Shown: positions 44,055 to 54,515, counted from the first letter of the stretch. The stretch: DNA of 57,942 nt from Bacteroidota bacterium (GCA_022564295.1 JADFLR010000026.1:1-57942), one strand, 5' to 3'. The notes: generated by a model from the sequence alone, not told the origin. Made by a program: numbers and translations.

Positions 44055-45428
44055 TTAGAGTACAAAACCAACAAGCAATTTAATCCTTTGCATTGTTACC
44101 TCAGACTGTTTGACTATACCTGAGTCTCCATCATTCCCCGGATTAGTAATATCAATCCGTTGATCAATCTCTTCAGAGCCAAATGCATATTCCAGGCCAA
44201 CTGTAAATTCCGATTTTCCTAACCTGAAAGTAGTTCCTCCCGATAGATGATAAATATCCCAGGTGGAAACGGTAAGGTTCGATTCAGTACCGGGAATCCG
44301 CGCAGAAAAATCAGTTACAAAACTGCCTGAGATTATCAGACTTTCGCTGCTAAAAAAATCAATACCAATACCATAATTTGTAACACTCTTTAATTCGTGT
44401 ATAAGATCATTTGTAAGTATCTGACCAGACCCTTGTGAAACGAAAGGTTCCGTGTCAAGCACGAAAAATTTTTCTAAAGCATCATACCATTCGGCGCTAA
44501 CATGGAATTTAAATTTTCCAATTTTGTAACCTCCACCAATACCAACTGCCCACGATGATTTATACTCAGAATCTATCTCATCTTGAAAATTACTATCAAA
44601 TTCGTTATTGTTAGTGCTATCGCCGTCTGTATCAATACCGTTTAGAAAAAAATGTGTCCCTACTGATCCTGAACCGCCAATGTTAATACTGGGTGTTGTG
44701 ACGGTTGCTCCTAAAGTTAGAGGCTGCAGATTCATACCCATTCCAAATTTTAATAGCGTGCGCAAATTATTATACCTGTAATTCCGAAGATCAGTATATG
44801 AGGCAATATCACCAACTGATGGCAGAACCTGGATGATCGTTTCATTTGAAGACGTTTGGCTTCTGTATGCCGAATACCATGTAAGCCCAAATCCAACCAT
44901 TTCATTTAATTTTGTTGAATAGGTTAAACCAACCCACAATTCATTAAACTCTCTTTGAATAGATATACCACCTGCAAAATTCTCTTTACCTGGTGAGCTT
45001 TCAATGATATCTAGTGAGTCTATTAATCTTGTTTGAAATTCAAAATTCATTTTTTGTCGTGTTAGAATGGAAAATGCAAGGCGTGCATCACCCAGAAAAT
45101 CAAATTTAAGATTAAATGCAAAAAATGAAGGGGAGGGGACTATGGTTGAATAATCCAAATCTGTTCCTAAACCGACTCCGTCTTCTACAGTAATTGTTTC
45201 CAACTGGTATACTTGTGCACTTAATATTAACTTGGGATCATCAAACAACGCCACTGCCCCGGGATTATAATAAGTAGCACTTAAATCTGTAACGCTGCCG
45301 ATTACTGCACCACCAAGCAATGTAGATCTTGTTCCATATTGAATGTTCCAGTATTGTGAATCCTGTGCAAACAATTTACCATTCAGTAAAAAAGAAAATA
45401 TTAATAACATTAGCATTCTCTTATTCAT
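44055..45428 (-). CDS. FadL-like outer-membrane transport protein
   Basis: About 457 residues. Signal peptide to about 20 (LFAQ), hatch motif GTRSTLLGGAVIGSVTD and YYNPGAVALF, barrel with FNELWVGLTYSTKLNEM, VGFGLTWYSAY, VGIGGGYKIG, ending RIKLLVGFVL. It is the closest relative of the FadL-like gene at 21291-22643 (SLDIIESSPGKE is identical). Import of hydrophobic compounds fits the family. The second ATG (45428) is nine bases from GGAGG and the first only three, so the second is preferred. It is between the DUF481 protein and the PAP2 phosphatase in one operon. Confidence 0.82.
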   Translation of the reverse strand: MNKRMLMLLIFSFLLNGKLFAQDSQYWNIQYGTRSTLLGGAVIGSVTDLSATYYNPGAVALFDDPKLILSAQVYQLETITVEDGVGLGTDLDYSTIVPSPSFFAFNLKFDFLGDARLAFSILTRQKMNFEFQTRLIDSLDIIESSPGKENFAGGISIQREFNELWVGLTYSTKLNEMVGFGLTWYSAYRSQTSSNETIIQVLPSVGDIASYTDLRNYRYNNLRTLLKFGMGMNLQPLTLGATVTTPSINIGGSGSVGTHFFLNGIDTDGDSTNNNEFDSNFQDEIDSEYKSSWAVGIGGGYKIGKFKFHVSAEWYDALEKFFVLDTEPFVSQGSGQILTNDLIHELKSVTNYGIGIDFFSSESLIISGSFVTDFSARIPGTESNLTVSTWDIYHLSGGTTFRLGKSEFTVGLEYAFGSEEIDQRIDITNPGNDGDSGIVKQSEVTMQRIKLLVGFVL

Positions 45429-45446
45429 AACCATTTACCTCCAATA

Positions 45447-46490
45447 TTAAAATACATATTTAACAGCTGTGTTAATATAATAATCATCCGAAGAAGCGCC
45501 GCTAGTTGGTTTATTATCATAACTATAATAGCCTGATAATTCCCAATAAAGGTCAATGATAATTTCCCAGCTAAGAGTAATATTGTAATTAACCCTTATT
45601 CTTCCCCAATCTGTTATTCCAGGAAAAGCGATAATATCAGTTTTTAAACTTGCCTTAGGGGCATCATAAATAAATAATTGATAATTTAAAGCTAGAAGAC
45701 CCTCTAAATTAGTAGTGGCTTCCGTAGTATCTGTAAATGTTTCTCTATTGATACTTAAACCTAACAAACCATAAAATGAATCTTCATTAGAATGAATTAG
45801 GCTATATCCTGCAGCAACACTTGTTATTGCACGGAGCTGAATACCTAATTCAGTATTTTGCTCCAATCCTATAGAACCTCCTGCAAGCCATTTATGCACT
45901 AAAAATCTCTGATATGTTAGAGTCAGGTCTTGTCTTCTGGAAGATTCTTGATTCTCTTGGAAAGATATTATTGAATTCACATTTAATTCTGTGTTGTCAA
46001 TCTTCCTTCTGTATTTAGCAGATCCTCCCAATGTAAACTGACCGGTTTCTGTACTCTTTGTAAAATTAAATCCTAATTTTATAGAACCATCTAAAATATC
46101 CCAGAAAGTGTCCTTAATTGGTGTTATAGTTACAACATAAGTCTTAAAAAGAAATTTCGTTTGATCTTTACCTTTAACTGCCATTTGGCGAACTGAATAG
46201 GTTGTATCCAATGATCCGAAATAAATTCTTCCATCCTGCAAATCGACTTCAAAAATATCTTTTGAAATCAAATGTCTTATCTTATCCCATTGTATGCTAA
46301 GCGTTCCCGCATCATCAGTCTTAAAAGTAACAATACCAAATTTTAACTTTTTAATTTCTCCTGTAATATGATCACCATTGTTCATAATAATAATATCTGT
46401 TCTTTGCGCAACAGAAGTGGAAGAGAGAATAAATAATGATATAATTATTAAGCAAATTCTAATAATATGTTTAGAAAAGAAATTCTTCAA
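45447..46490 (-). CDS. DUF481 outer-membrane protein
   Basis: 347 residues. Signal segment to about 28 (SVAQ), then the N-terminal domain NNGDHITGEIKKLKFG with WDKIRHLISKDIFEVDL (about 36-90), typical of DUF481 proteins, and a beta-barrel with GGSIGLEQNTELGIQLR, ending NTAVKYVF. The function of DUF481 is unknown; some are salt-stress induced. The start is TTG with no visible ribosome site and may be wrong. It is upstream in the same operon as FadL-like and PAP2 genes. Confidence 0.78.
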   Translation of the reverse strand: MKNFFSKHIIRICLIIISLFILSSTSVAQRTDIIIMNNGDHITGEIKKLKFGIVTFKTDDAGTLSIQWDKIRHLISKDIFEVDLQDGRIYFGSLDTTYSVRQMAVKGKDQTKFLFKTYVVTITPIKDTFWDILDGSIKLGFNFTKSTETGQFTLGGSAKYRRKIDNTELNVNSIISFQENQESSRRQDLTLTYQRFLVHKWLAGGSIGLEQNTELGIQLRAITSVAAGYSLIHSNEDSFYGLLGLSINRETFTDTTEATTNLEGLLALNYQLFIYDAPKASLKTDIIAFPGITDWGRIRVNYNITLSWEIIIDLYWELSGYYSYDNKPTSGASSDDYYINTAVKYVF

Positions 46491-46570
46491 AAATTAGCAA
46501 TTGTGAATTGAAGTTTAAAAAATTCAAATAAAATGTAATCAATTAATTGCCGTAGTAAAAATAAAGAAAT

Positions 46571-46586
46571 GCCGGATTACTCCGGC
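46571..46586. terminator. Short GC-rich hairpin
   Basis: GCCGGA (46571-46576) pairs with TCCGGC (46581-46586), loop TTAC. On the minus strand it runs into ATTTCTTTATTTTT; on the plus strand into AAAAATT. It lies after the stop of the 46632-47273 gene. Confidence 0.6.
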
Positions 46587-46631
46587 AAAAATTACTTTAA
46601 CTATAAATTAATTATTATAAAAAAATATTAC

Positions 46632-47273
46632 CTATTTATTTAACGACCATACAAGACCAAATCCATATTCAAATCCTGTGTTCATCGCTTCGGCGTGATA
46701 GAAGTGGGCGTTATACTTAACTGCTAAATCAAGATTAAGACCACCGACTACATTTATCATTATTCCCATTGCAACCTGCCATGCATATCTTACAAGAGTC
46801 TCATCACCTAATGTATCATCGATATGTATATTTTCATTCCCATCCGCATCCACTTCTACTTCAAAGCTAATTGTTTGATTTATGATATTGATCCCGTTCA
46901 TAAACGAGAAGTATGGCATAAACCTGGAATCAATAAAGAAATACTTACCGCCAATTAGTAATGGAATTACATATAATGAACCGTTTAAAGAGTCTAAATC
47001 CTCTTGTAATTCGTAATCAATATAGCCGATTTGAAAATTTAATGTATTATGATCCGGGAAAAACATTCCGTAACTAACATATCCACCTGATCCACTTGTC
47101 CAGACTTTATTAAAATTACCAAGTGTTCTTATATATAAACCCTGAACAATTATTTGGTCACTCAGAAATTTTGAACCACTTGCTGGTAAATCTACTGGCT
47201 CCTTATTCTGCATCACTTGCGCGGAAAGCAAAGAAGTGAATAATATTATAATGATGATTGCATATTTTTTCAT
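46632..47273 (-). CDS. Outer-membrane protein, function unknown
   Basis: 213 residues. Signal peptide 1-18 (LSAQ), then aromatic beta strands (GGYVSYGMFFPDH, LNFQIGYIDYELQ, YAWQVAMGIMINVVGGLNLDLAVKYNAHFY, FEYGFGLVWSL). A short acidic loop (VDADGNEN) could bind calcium. The end is not aromatic (LNK). It follows the DUF3943 gene by 53 bases and ends at a hairpin. No family is recognised beyond small barrels. Confidence 0.65.
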   Translation of the reverse strand: MKKYAIIIIILFTSLLSAQVMQNKEPVDLPASGSKFLSDQIIVQGLYIRTLGNFNKVWTSGSGGYVSYGMFFPDHNTLNFQIGYIDYELQEDLDSLNGSLYVIPLLIGGKYFFIDSRFMPYFSFMNGINIINQTISFEVEVDADGNENIHIDDTLGDETLVRYAWQVAMGIMINVVGGLNLDLAVKYNAHFYHAEAMNTGFEYGFGLVWSLNK

Positions 47274-47326
47274 TTTAAACCCTTGTAAGTAAAATATCTT
47301 TATTTATTATTCTCATCAAATTGATT

Positions 47327-48967
47327 TTAATATACTGCATAACTAAGAAATAGCATAACAACCGGGTTAGCAGTTTGAACATCCGTTTGATAAACCGGTT
47401 GATCATCCGGAATTTGATCAATAACTTCTTGAGAATAATTGTATGCACTATTTCTCCAATATACTCCGGCACCTATTCCAAAGAAAATATAATCAGTAAT
47501 GGGATATCCACCATCCAGAAAAATAAAATGCAAATGATGTTTAGAATCAGCAGGTTCGCTCTGCGTCCAGATCCACTTAGAAGTGTATCGTAGTCTTACA
47601 ATATTCCAGATCCCACTTTTAACAGTTCCGGAAAGATTTATTCCCACACCCGGACCGAAATCATAATTTCTTCCTTCCACATCCTCAAAATAATCTGTAA
47701 GCGTTGCACCCATTAGAATAAATTCTGCACCGGCGCTTGTAACTATATTAGTTTTTTCCCCAATTGAAAACCTTGAAATTATCTGTTGAACAGTAGAAGT
47801 TCCTCCGTAGATAAAACCGGGATTACTCCAATAATTATAGTCCAGAGTTGATACAAATCTATGCTGCACGCTTCTATTATTCTTTAATTCCCAACCGAAT
47901 AGATTACCTCTTCCCTGAAGTCTTGTTAGAGCTGAACCCCGGGTTCCAATTGCAGCTGAAAGTGAAAATGAAGAGAAAGGATTCATTAGATCATCCTTCA
48001 TTATATTGCCATATAAAAAATCGATTGCTAATATTCCCTCCTGCTGCCCTTTTGTCGCGAATTCAGCGCCACTACCTTTTTCATCGATTCGTCTAACTCC
48101 GACATCAAATTTAAATATAAAATCATCAGGTTTTCTATCTTCCGGATTTGGATAAACTCTAGCAGTTTCACCAGATATTAGTCTTGTAAAACCTCTAACC
48201 GGATTTATTAGTGCTCCGCCTATTTCCAGCCACACTCTTCTGGAACCTGTCGCAGTATTATCCGTTACAACGATAGATAATCTGTGTAACACCTCACCTA
48301 AGGTAATTCCATTTACTGTTGTATTAATCCAGTCATTAAAAGCCGGGCGAAAAGTCTCACCGAAATATTCCCATAATCCACTTCCCGCTGCAGCCCAGAC
48401 TGTAGATTCCCAAAATGAATAACCGTTAGACCTTCCCACATTGTAGAATAAACTTCCGTGGTATGGATGGGCGAAATAGTTTGTTAAGAATGCATCACCG
48501 TCATATTCCCATCCGTAGCTAATATTTCTCCACCAGGTATCAGCAGAAACGTTTGCCCAATTATCTTCAGGATTTGGCCAATCGCGTACCCACTTAGCAG
48601 CCGCCCATGGTATAAATTCAACAATTGCCAGTTCTCCAACAGAAAGCCAGAAGTGTTTAGTTGCTACGTGTGGAACATAATCGTTATCAAATGAATTTTG
48701 TTTAGCAATGAGTTTTCGATTAAACCTGAGTTTGTTATAATCAATTGCCAAACTCAATCCTGCTCTATTATTGAAGTCTAATTCATCAAGGGAAGTATTT
48801 GCATTTGATAATGCGAGGAAAATCTGGTTGTTAAATTTGGTTGATGATTGTTCCGCATCATCAATACTATTAGATTGTGCTTTGGACAATGATGTAAATA
48901 GTAAGGGGATAAAAAGAAGAATGGGAACATATTGAACTAACGGTTTATTAGTAAACTTTTTTATCAC
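47327..48967 (-). CDS. DUF3943 outer-membrane protein
   Basis: About 546 residues. Signal peptide to about 31 (SKAQ). DUF3943 landmarks are clear: ISYGWEYDGDAFLTNYFAHP, HGSLFYNVGRSNGYSFWES, GLWEYFGETFRPAFNDW and NTTVNGITLGEVLHRLS. A beta-barrel takes the second half, ending LFLSYAVY. The function of DUF3943 is unknown; the Trp/His/Asn-rich core would suit an enzyme or lipid-binding site. The start is GTG 48967, four bases after GGAGG and directly before the signal peptide; a TTG five codons earlier has no such site. A paralogue is at 50697-52292. Confidence 0.85.
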   Translation of the reverse strand: MIKKFTNKPLVQYVPILLFIPLLFTSLSKAQSNSIDDAEQSSTKFNNQIFLALSNANTSLDELDFNNRAGLSLAIDYNKLRFNRKLIAKQNSFDNDYVPHVATKHFWLSVGELAIVEFIPWAAAKWVRDWPNPEDNWANVSADTWWRNISYGWEYDGDAFLTNYFAHPYHGSLFYNVGRSNGYSFWESTVWAAAGSGLWEYFGETFRPAFNDWINTTVNGITLGEVLHRLSIVVTDNTATGSRRVWLEIGGALINPVRGFTRLISGETARVYPNPEDRKPDDFIFKFDVGVRRIDEKGSGAEFATKGQQEGILAIDFLYGNIMKDDLMNPFSSFSLSAAIGTRGSALTRLQGRGNLFGWELKNNRSVQHRFVSTLDYNYWSNPGFIYGGTSTVQQIISRFSIGEKTNIVTSAGAEFILMGATLTDYFEDVEGRNYDFGPGVGINLSGTVKSGIWNIVRLRYTSKWIWTQSEPADSKHHLHFIFLDGGYPITDYIFFGIGAGVYWRNSAYNYSQEVIDQIPDDQPVYQTDVQTANPVVMLFLSYAVY

Positions 48968-49215
48968 AAAGCCTCCATGCAATATTATTTGGTGAAACAG
49001 AAATTGGTGAGAAGCAAAGTTGAAATAATATAAATATTATTAGTATTTAATTAAAAACCGTCTACTTTCATTAAAAAACCAAATTTCCACTGAACAATTT
49101 GTAAAAATTTCGAGTATAAAGCAATAGTGTTATGTTGTTGATAACATAAATTTACGATCACTGTTAATCAAATTATATATTAATAAAATTTCTATCGTTA
49201 ATTTGTTATAACTGA

Positions 49216-50573
49216 TTAGAAGGTGATACCTAAAATCAATTTAATTCTAAATGAAGATACTCCAGCAGATTGCTTTGGAAATATAATTCCATTTTCACTA
49301 TCTGCTGTTGGTATGATATTAGGGAATTCTATATTGTCATTTGCAAAAGATGTCGCAATTCCTGAGGTAATTTCTATCTTCTCTATCGTGAAGGCTGCAC
49401 CGGCAGTAACGTGATACAAATTCCACCTTGATATTGATGAATTAGTTTCTGCTTCTTTTGCATATGAAGAAAAATCAGTTGTGAACGCACCATATAAAGT
49501 AAACTTTGGATTGATGTACATTTCCAACCCAAATCCATAGTTCAGTACGGCATCTGAGGCTGCAGTTAGATCGTCTGATACAGTTAAATCACCCGTTTGC
49601 GCTTTGAATGCTTCAGGAGATAGTATACTGTATTTAATAACTTTGTTAAAATACTCAGTCGCAATATGTATTTTAAAATTTCCAAATTTATAACCTGCAC
49701 CTAAACCAATTGATAGAGGTGAATTGTATGTTGAGGGAAGATCCGTTTGAAAATTACTGATAAGAAAATCATCATTATCATTGCCGCCATTATATTCCAA
49801 ACCTGCACCACTAAGGTTGATATCCGCTGAGCCCGAACCAAATAAACTAATTGATGGTGATGTAATTGTCAGTCCGAATTTAATCGATTCCAATGTAAAT
49901 CCAATTCCGAATTTCCAAAGTATCCGAAAATCAAGATACTCATAGTCTGTAATTCCAGAAATTGCTGAGACACGATCCAGAGAATCTGAGGTTTTTACAT
50001 TAACTTCACTCCGGGATGTATAATATCGAGTAGCAATGTATTGAGTGATTCCAATTCCGAGCTTGTCCTCGAAAGGATATGACCAGGTAATTCCAGCCCA
50101 TATATCATTTAATTGTTCTTCTAAAACAAATTCGGTGGATAGAGAATTTTCATCATCTGTTCCATCAAATCTGGTTTTTAATCTGAGATCTATTGTTTGC
50201 CGTGTAAGGAATGAGAATGCAATCCTATTCTTACCAAGCCAGTCAGCAGTCATATTTCCTACAACGAATGATGGAGAGGGCTTGAAGGTTGTTGTACCGA
50301 AATCACTTATGTTCGAATTATCAGGATCCACTTGAAGGGACGAAAATTCAAATACTCTCGCAGTAAATAAAAAGTTCGGGTCATCTGTCAGCGATAAATT
50401 ACCGGGATTGTAATAAGTCGCACCCAAATCTGAAACGCTGCCTATAACAATCCCACCTAAAAGTGTTGAGGTTGTACCATAGGTCTGTGTCCAGTATTGA
50501 GTATCTTGTGATCGACATACCAAAGAAAATATTATTACAACAAAAATTATTACTATCTGAAGTTGTTTCACAC
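49216..50573 (-). CDS. FadL-like outer-membrane transport protein
   Basis: About 452 residues if the start is GTG 50573, which sits directly before the signal peptide (KQLQIVIIFVV) and gives the length of its paralogues (450-459); the longer frame from TTG 50649 adds 25 residues with a hydrophobic run. Neither has a good ribosome site. It has YGTTSTLLGGIVIGSVSD, GATYYNPG and a barrel ending LILGITF. Import of hydrophobic molecules fits the family. It is just downstream of a DUF3943 gene, as its paralogue lies near one, which repeats the neighbourhood. Confidence 0.78.
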
Positions 50574-50696
50574 TAATTACAATAGTTAAATCAAAAAATC
50601 TATAAGTAATTATCAGCAATTTAAAAAAAATATCGTACACTTGATTCAAATATTGCGTTCATTATTTCTAAATAGTTTGTCACTTCTTTCCAAAAC

Positions 50697-52292
50697 TCAG
50701 TAGTGTAAGGCAGTCTTGAAGAAAATCCGAAATACAGGGTTTTTTCGAAAGACATCAGGAAAATCTTCATAGTAACTATTTCTCCAGTATGCACCAATTC
50801 CGATTCCAATTGCAAAATATTTTCTTATTGGTAATTGTCCACTAATCATTAGTAGATGGATATTATGTCTGGAACTTGCTGGTTCGCTTTGTGTGTAAAT
50901 CCATTTAGATGTATATACAATTTCTACCAGATCCCAAATATTGTTCTGGATCGAAGCCCTCAAAATAATGCCAATGCCAGGTCCGAAATCATAGTTTCTT
51001 CCTTCAGGATCGGTAAAGTAATCGTTCGGTGTTGCTCCCATTGCAATTAGATCAATACCAACGTTCGTAATAATTCTGGTACTTTCTCCAATCAGAAAAC
51101 GAGAAACTAAACGAGGAACCACAGAAGTACCCCCATATATAAAACCAGGGTTGTTGAAATAATTATAATCAAGTGTAGCTACCAGTAAATGCTGCATATT
51201 TTTTCTGTTCATTAAATACCGTCCAAATAAATTTCCGTATGCCTGAAGTCGAGTTAAACTTGGTGACCCGGAAGAAAGGGCAAGGGAGAGCTGGAAAGTG
51301 GAAAACGGTTTTTTGATATTTTCGTTGAATAAATTTCCATAGAACATATCGAAGACGAATAAACCTTCTTCAATATGCTCTTTTGCAAAATTGTCTCCTT
51401 CACCATCTTTATCAAGTGATCTTATACCAGCGTTAACCGTAACCAAATATTCTTTTGATTTACGATCTTCAGGGTTTGGAAAAAGCTTTCCTGTTTCACC
51501 ACTAATTAACCTGTTAAATCCTCTAAGCGGATTTAACAGTGCGCCGCCAATCTCTCTCAAAACTCTGTTAGTACCTGTAGCGGTGTTGTCGGTTAGCATG
51601 GCGGATAATCTGTACAAAACTTCACCGAGTGTAATTCCGTTTATAGTTGTATTAACCCAGTCATTAATTGCCGGACGAAAGGTTTCACCAAAGTATTCCC
51701 ATAACATACTACCCGTTGCAGCCCAGGCAGATGATTCCCAAAAGTTGTAGCCGTTTGTTCTGCCAACATTAAAGTAAAGATTTCCATGATAAGGATGAGC
51801 AAAGTAATTTGTTAAAAAAGCATCACCATCGTATTCCCATCCGTAGCTAATATTTCTCCACCAGGATTCCAAAGAAACATTAGCCCAGTTGTCTGCCGGG
51901 TCGTCCCAGGTTGTTCCCCATTTTGCCATAGCAAACGGGATGAATTGTACAATTGCAAGTTCTGATGCTGCAATCCAAAAATGTTTTTTGGATTCCCACG
52001 TTTCATAGTCAACATCTATTGAATCAGTTAGAGTGAAATATTTTTCCTTAAGGGCAGGATTATTTGGATCTATTGCTAAACTAATTCCACTGTTACTTTT
52101 TAGTTCTGAATATTTGTTTGTACTTGATAAGGAAAGAAAGATTTGATTGCTGTTCTTTTGCGATTGTTTTTCAACAGCATTATCATTCCGGGTTTGTGAC
52201 CAGGATAGAGAAGTTAACATTAATGAGATTAGTATGAGATATGAATATGAACATGTACGATACAGGTGTTTAAAGGTAAAATTTATTATCAT
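50697..52292 (-). CDS. DUF3943 outer-membrane protein, paralogue
   Basis: 531 residues. Signal peptide about 1-33 (SWSQ). Same core as 47327-48967: DDPADNWANVSLESWWRNIS, YFAHPYHGNLYFNVGR, LWEYFGETFRPAINDW, NTTINGITLGEVLYR. It ends FFKTALHY. The start ATG has GGAG seven bases upstream. It stands between a PAP2 gene (upstream, 52580-53482) and a FadL-like gene, and is probably in one operon with the latter (48 to 124 bases apart, depending on the start). Function unknown. Confidence 0.85.
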   Translation of the reverse strand: MIINFTFKHLYRTCSYSYLILISLMLTSLSWSQTRNDNAVEKQSQKNSNQIFLSLSSTNKYSELKSNSGISLAIDPNNPALKEKYFTLTDSIDVDYETWESKKHFWIAASELAIVQFIPFAMAKWGTTWDDPADNWANVSLESWWRNISYGWEYDGDAFLTNYFAHPYHGNLYFNVGRTNGYNFWESSAWAATGSMLWEYFGETFRPAINDWVNTTINGITLGEVLYRLSAMLTDNTATGTNRVLREIGGALLNPLRGFNRLISGETGKLFPNPEDRKSKEYLVTVNAGIRSLDKDGEGDNFAKEHIEEGLFVFDMFYGNLFNENIKKPFSTFQLSLALSSGSPSLTRLQAYGNLFGRYLMNRKNMQHLLVATLDYNYFNNPGFIYGGTSVVPRLVSRFLIGESTRIITNVGIDLIAMGATPNDYFTDPEGRNYDFGPGIGIILRASIQNNIWDLVEIVYTSKWIYTQSEPASSRHNIHLLMISGQLPIRKYFAIGIGIGAYWRNSYYEDFPDVFRKNPVFRIFFKTALHY

Positions 52293-52579
52293 AATTCACT
52301 CCACCTTAATTATTGATGAAATAAATAATGCATTCACAAATGTATTCACAAAACATAAAATTAATCAGTATCATATATGGCTGCCTGCAGTTACAGATAA
52401 TCTCGATTCCTATCTTTCAATTTGCTAAAATTCAGAGTATATAGCAAAAGTATTTGCTAATGAGAATTATTATCCATTCTGCATTAGATTGATCGCGAGT
52501 ATCATTCTAGACAGGTTTGATTTCATTATTAAAAAAGTGAGTGGAGGAGAGCCTTCGTTATTCCTGGAAGGGAATACAA

Positions 52580-53482
52580 TTAAAAATTAAAAAGAAAATT
52601 GAGTGTGCTGCCATTACCATTAATTCCAAAAGAAACATCAAGATCACTTTCGTTAGTTCTATGAATAAAGGGAATAAAATAACCTAATGTACTGCCAACT
52701 AAAGCACCTGTTATAATATCTGTTGGAAAATGCCTACCTGCAGCATATCGTAAATATCCAACAGTGGTTGCAGCTAATAAACTTACACCCCAAACAAAAG
52801 GTTTTAATTCAGAATTTGGATGAAAATCGCTGTAAACAGTAGAGAGGAAAACAGCCATTGCAAAAGCTACTGATGCGTGTCCGCTGTAAAATGATCTTCT
52901 TGCGTTTTGTGTTTCTTTCTCTTCCAGCGGAGCATTTTCATTATATACAAATGGTCGCGTACGCTGTGTAATTCCTTTTAACATTAACGGTAAAGTTTCT
53001 GCAAGAATCAACGTCTGAAAGTACATGGTTAATACCGGTGTGAAATAATTTCTTACTTCATCCGAAAAAGTAAGAAGAGCTGGGGCAAGAATTGTGGCAG
53101 TTAATAATATATCGCTGGCGGTTCCTGCATCTGGTGACCAATTATATGTAGCACCCCTATCAAAATTGTTTATATCGTCCCTGTTAAGTGCATTGATTTC
53201 ATTCAGAGTTAAAGGTTCAATATCATCATTTATGGTTAGACCAATCATTCCTAACCCCATGCCGCTCAAAAAAATAATACTTTCTCTCTTCACATCAAGT
53301 TTGTAAGGAGATTGGGCGAAGCAGCTTGATTGAATAGAGTTAAATATTAATAAACTAAAGACTAATCGAAAAATGAATTGATTAAAAAAGTAGTGATCCT
53401 CTGATTTGTTAAATATATTTTTTTCGTAATGTGTATTACTCAATAGATAGAATGATAAATAAGTGAATGAATTTATCCCCAC
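52580..53482 (-). CDS. PAP2-superfamily phosphatase, paralogue
   Basis: 300 residues as given from GTG 53482; the true start may be further in, since the hydrophobic signal segment only begins at about residue 37. Motifs: KGITQRTRPFV, SFYSGHAS and RYAAGRHFPTD, with a perfect SGH. Helices match those of the 43222 copy (AVFLSTVYS, TTVGYL, IITGALVGSTLGYFIP). A periplasmic lipid-phosphate phosphatase role is inferred from the family. It is 50 bases after the tandem unknown pair and 288 bases before the DUF3943 paralogue. Confidence 0.85.
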   Translation of the reverse strand: MGINSFTYLSFYLLSNTHYEKNIFNKSEDHYFFNQFIFRLVFSLLIFNSIQSSCFAQSPYKLDVKRESIIFLSGMGLGMIGLTINDDIEPLTLNEINALNRDDINNFDRGATYNWSPDAGTASDILLTATILAPALLTFSDEVRNYFTPVLTMYFQTLILAETLPLMLKGITQRTRPFVYNENAPLEEKETQNARRSFYSGHASVAFAMAVFLSTVYSDFHPNSELKPFVWGVSLLAATTVGYLRYAAGRHFPTDIITGALVGSTLGYFIPFIHRTNESDLDVSFGINGNGSTLNFLFNF

Positions 53483-53531
53483 TAAAGCAGGAACTTAAAA
53501 AGGTTATTTAAAGTATCCTCTCGAAATATAA

Positions 53532-54377
53532 TTAGAATGTAATAGAAGCACCCAGTTTAAAAGTTTCCATTGTAAATGGTGTCTCTGAAGAAAAAGGCCA
53601 GTACTGCTCGCTCTTTAGAGCATAATACCAGGCGAATGTTACAGCGTTTTTTAGAATCATATACATAATCGGGCCAAAGATCGGAGAGGACTTAATAATA
53701 CTTTCAGAAAATAACGACACAAGGTTAACACTAATAGCTTGAAGGGCAAAACTCCCCACCCAGTGTATAAGCACGAATCGTGGAAATACTACCGCTCCTT
53801 CAATTGAAGTAGTGATTGAAACCGATTTTGCAACGTAGAGTTTTATTCCGCCTTCTGTTGATATCCCAAATCTTAAATCTCCTTCTAACCTTTTTAAAAT
53901 GTTAATATCACCTTGAGTTAACGAGTCTCGCCCGGTGAATTCTAAATCTGTGAGAGTAAATTGGTTTTTATTATAAGGTATTAATGAGAAGGGTCCGATT
54001 TCATACCCATAGCCGATGTTTTGACCGATACCAATTTGCCAGCCTTTTGTATCAACGTCACCTGTTTCTGTGCTGCCAAAAACATTCATATCGGAAGAGA
54101 AATATGAACCGAAAATATATCGTTCATCCAGTCTCTGAACGAAATCATTATACTTTTTTAGTTCTGTATACCCAAACTCTAAATTAGCATTACCAATGCT
54201 GGAAAAATTCTGTCTAAAATTATTTTGACCTGGAAATCCATATCCAATATCTGCATTTATGAAGGGGCTATAATTTCCTCCCCATGCCCAATTGATATAT
54301 TTATCCCAGTCTGAGGGTTGTGAATAATTATTTACTGTTAATAATAAAACCGCTATTGGAATAAAAAACTTTTTCAT
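53532..54377 (-). CDS. Envelope protein of unknown family, tandem copy 1
   Basis: 281 residues. Signal peptide to about 19 (YSQP), a WDKYINWAWGGNYSPF opening, a beta-rich body and a conserved hydrophobic block near 205-260 containing IKSSPIFGPIMYMILKNA and AWYYALKSEQYWP, ending LGASITF. The neighbouring 54516-55358 gene encodes the same layout (WDAYINEKWGGTYNPF; VKSSPLLGPIMYLILKNA), so they are tandem duplicates. No enzyme motif was seen. An outer-membrane barrel with an unusually hydrophobic segment is the best description. Confidence 0.65.
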   Translation of the reverse strand: MKKFFIPIAVLLLTVNNYSQPSDWDKYINWAWGGNYSPFINADIGYGFPGQNNFRQNFSSIGNANLEFGYTELKKYNDFVQRLDERYIFGSYFSSDMNVFGSTETGDVDTKGWQIGIGQNIGYGYEIGPFSLIPYNKNQFTLTDLEFTGRDSLTQGDINILKRLEGDLRFGISTEGGIKLYVAKSVSITTSIEGAVVFPRFVLIHWVGSFALQAISVNLVSLFSESIIKSSPIFGPIMYMILKNAVTFAWYYALKSEQYWPFSSETPFTMETFKLGASITF

Positions 54378-54515
54378 AGTTTAATTGATAGAACCTTTTT
54401 GTTGATCGTTGTGTTGGTCCCGGGGGAGTAAATTCTCTGTCTTGTTTCCCTTAAAGCGATTTGAAAAGGTTTTACTCTATATATTTTCAGCAAATTTAAA
54501 ACCAAAAAATAAAAC

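Noticed and set aside
49216..50649. The longest frame as the true FadL-like start (TTG 50649)
   Set aside because: The first 25 residues have no ribosome site and would place a second hydrophobic run before the signal peptide.
50621..50815. 64-codon minus-strand frame at the end of the DUF3943 paralogue
   Set aside because: It is a shifted reading of the end of the real gene and has no start site of its own.
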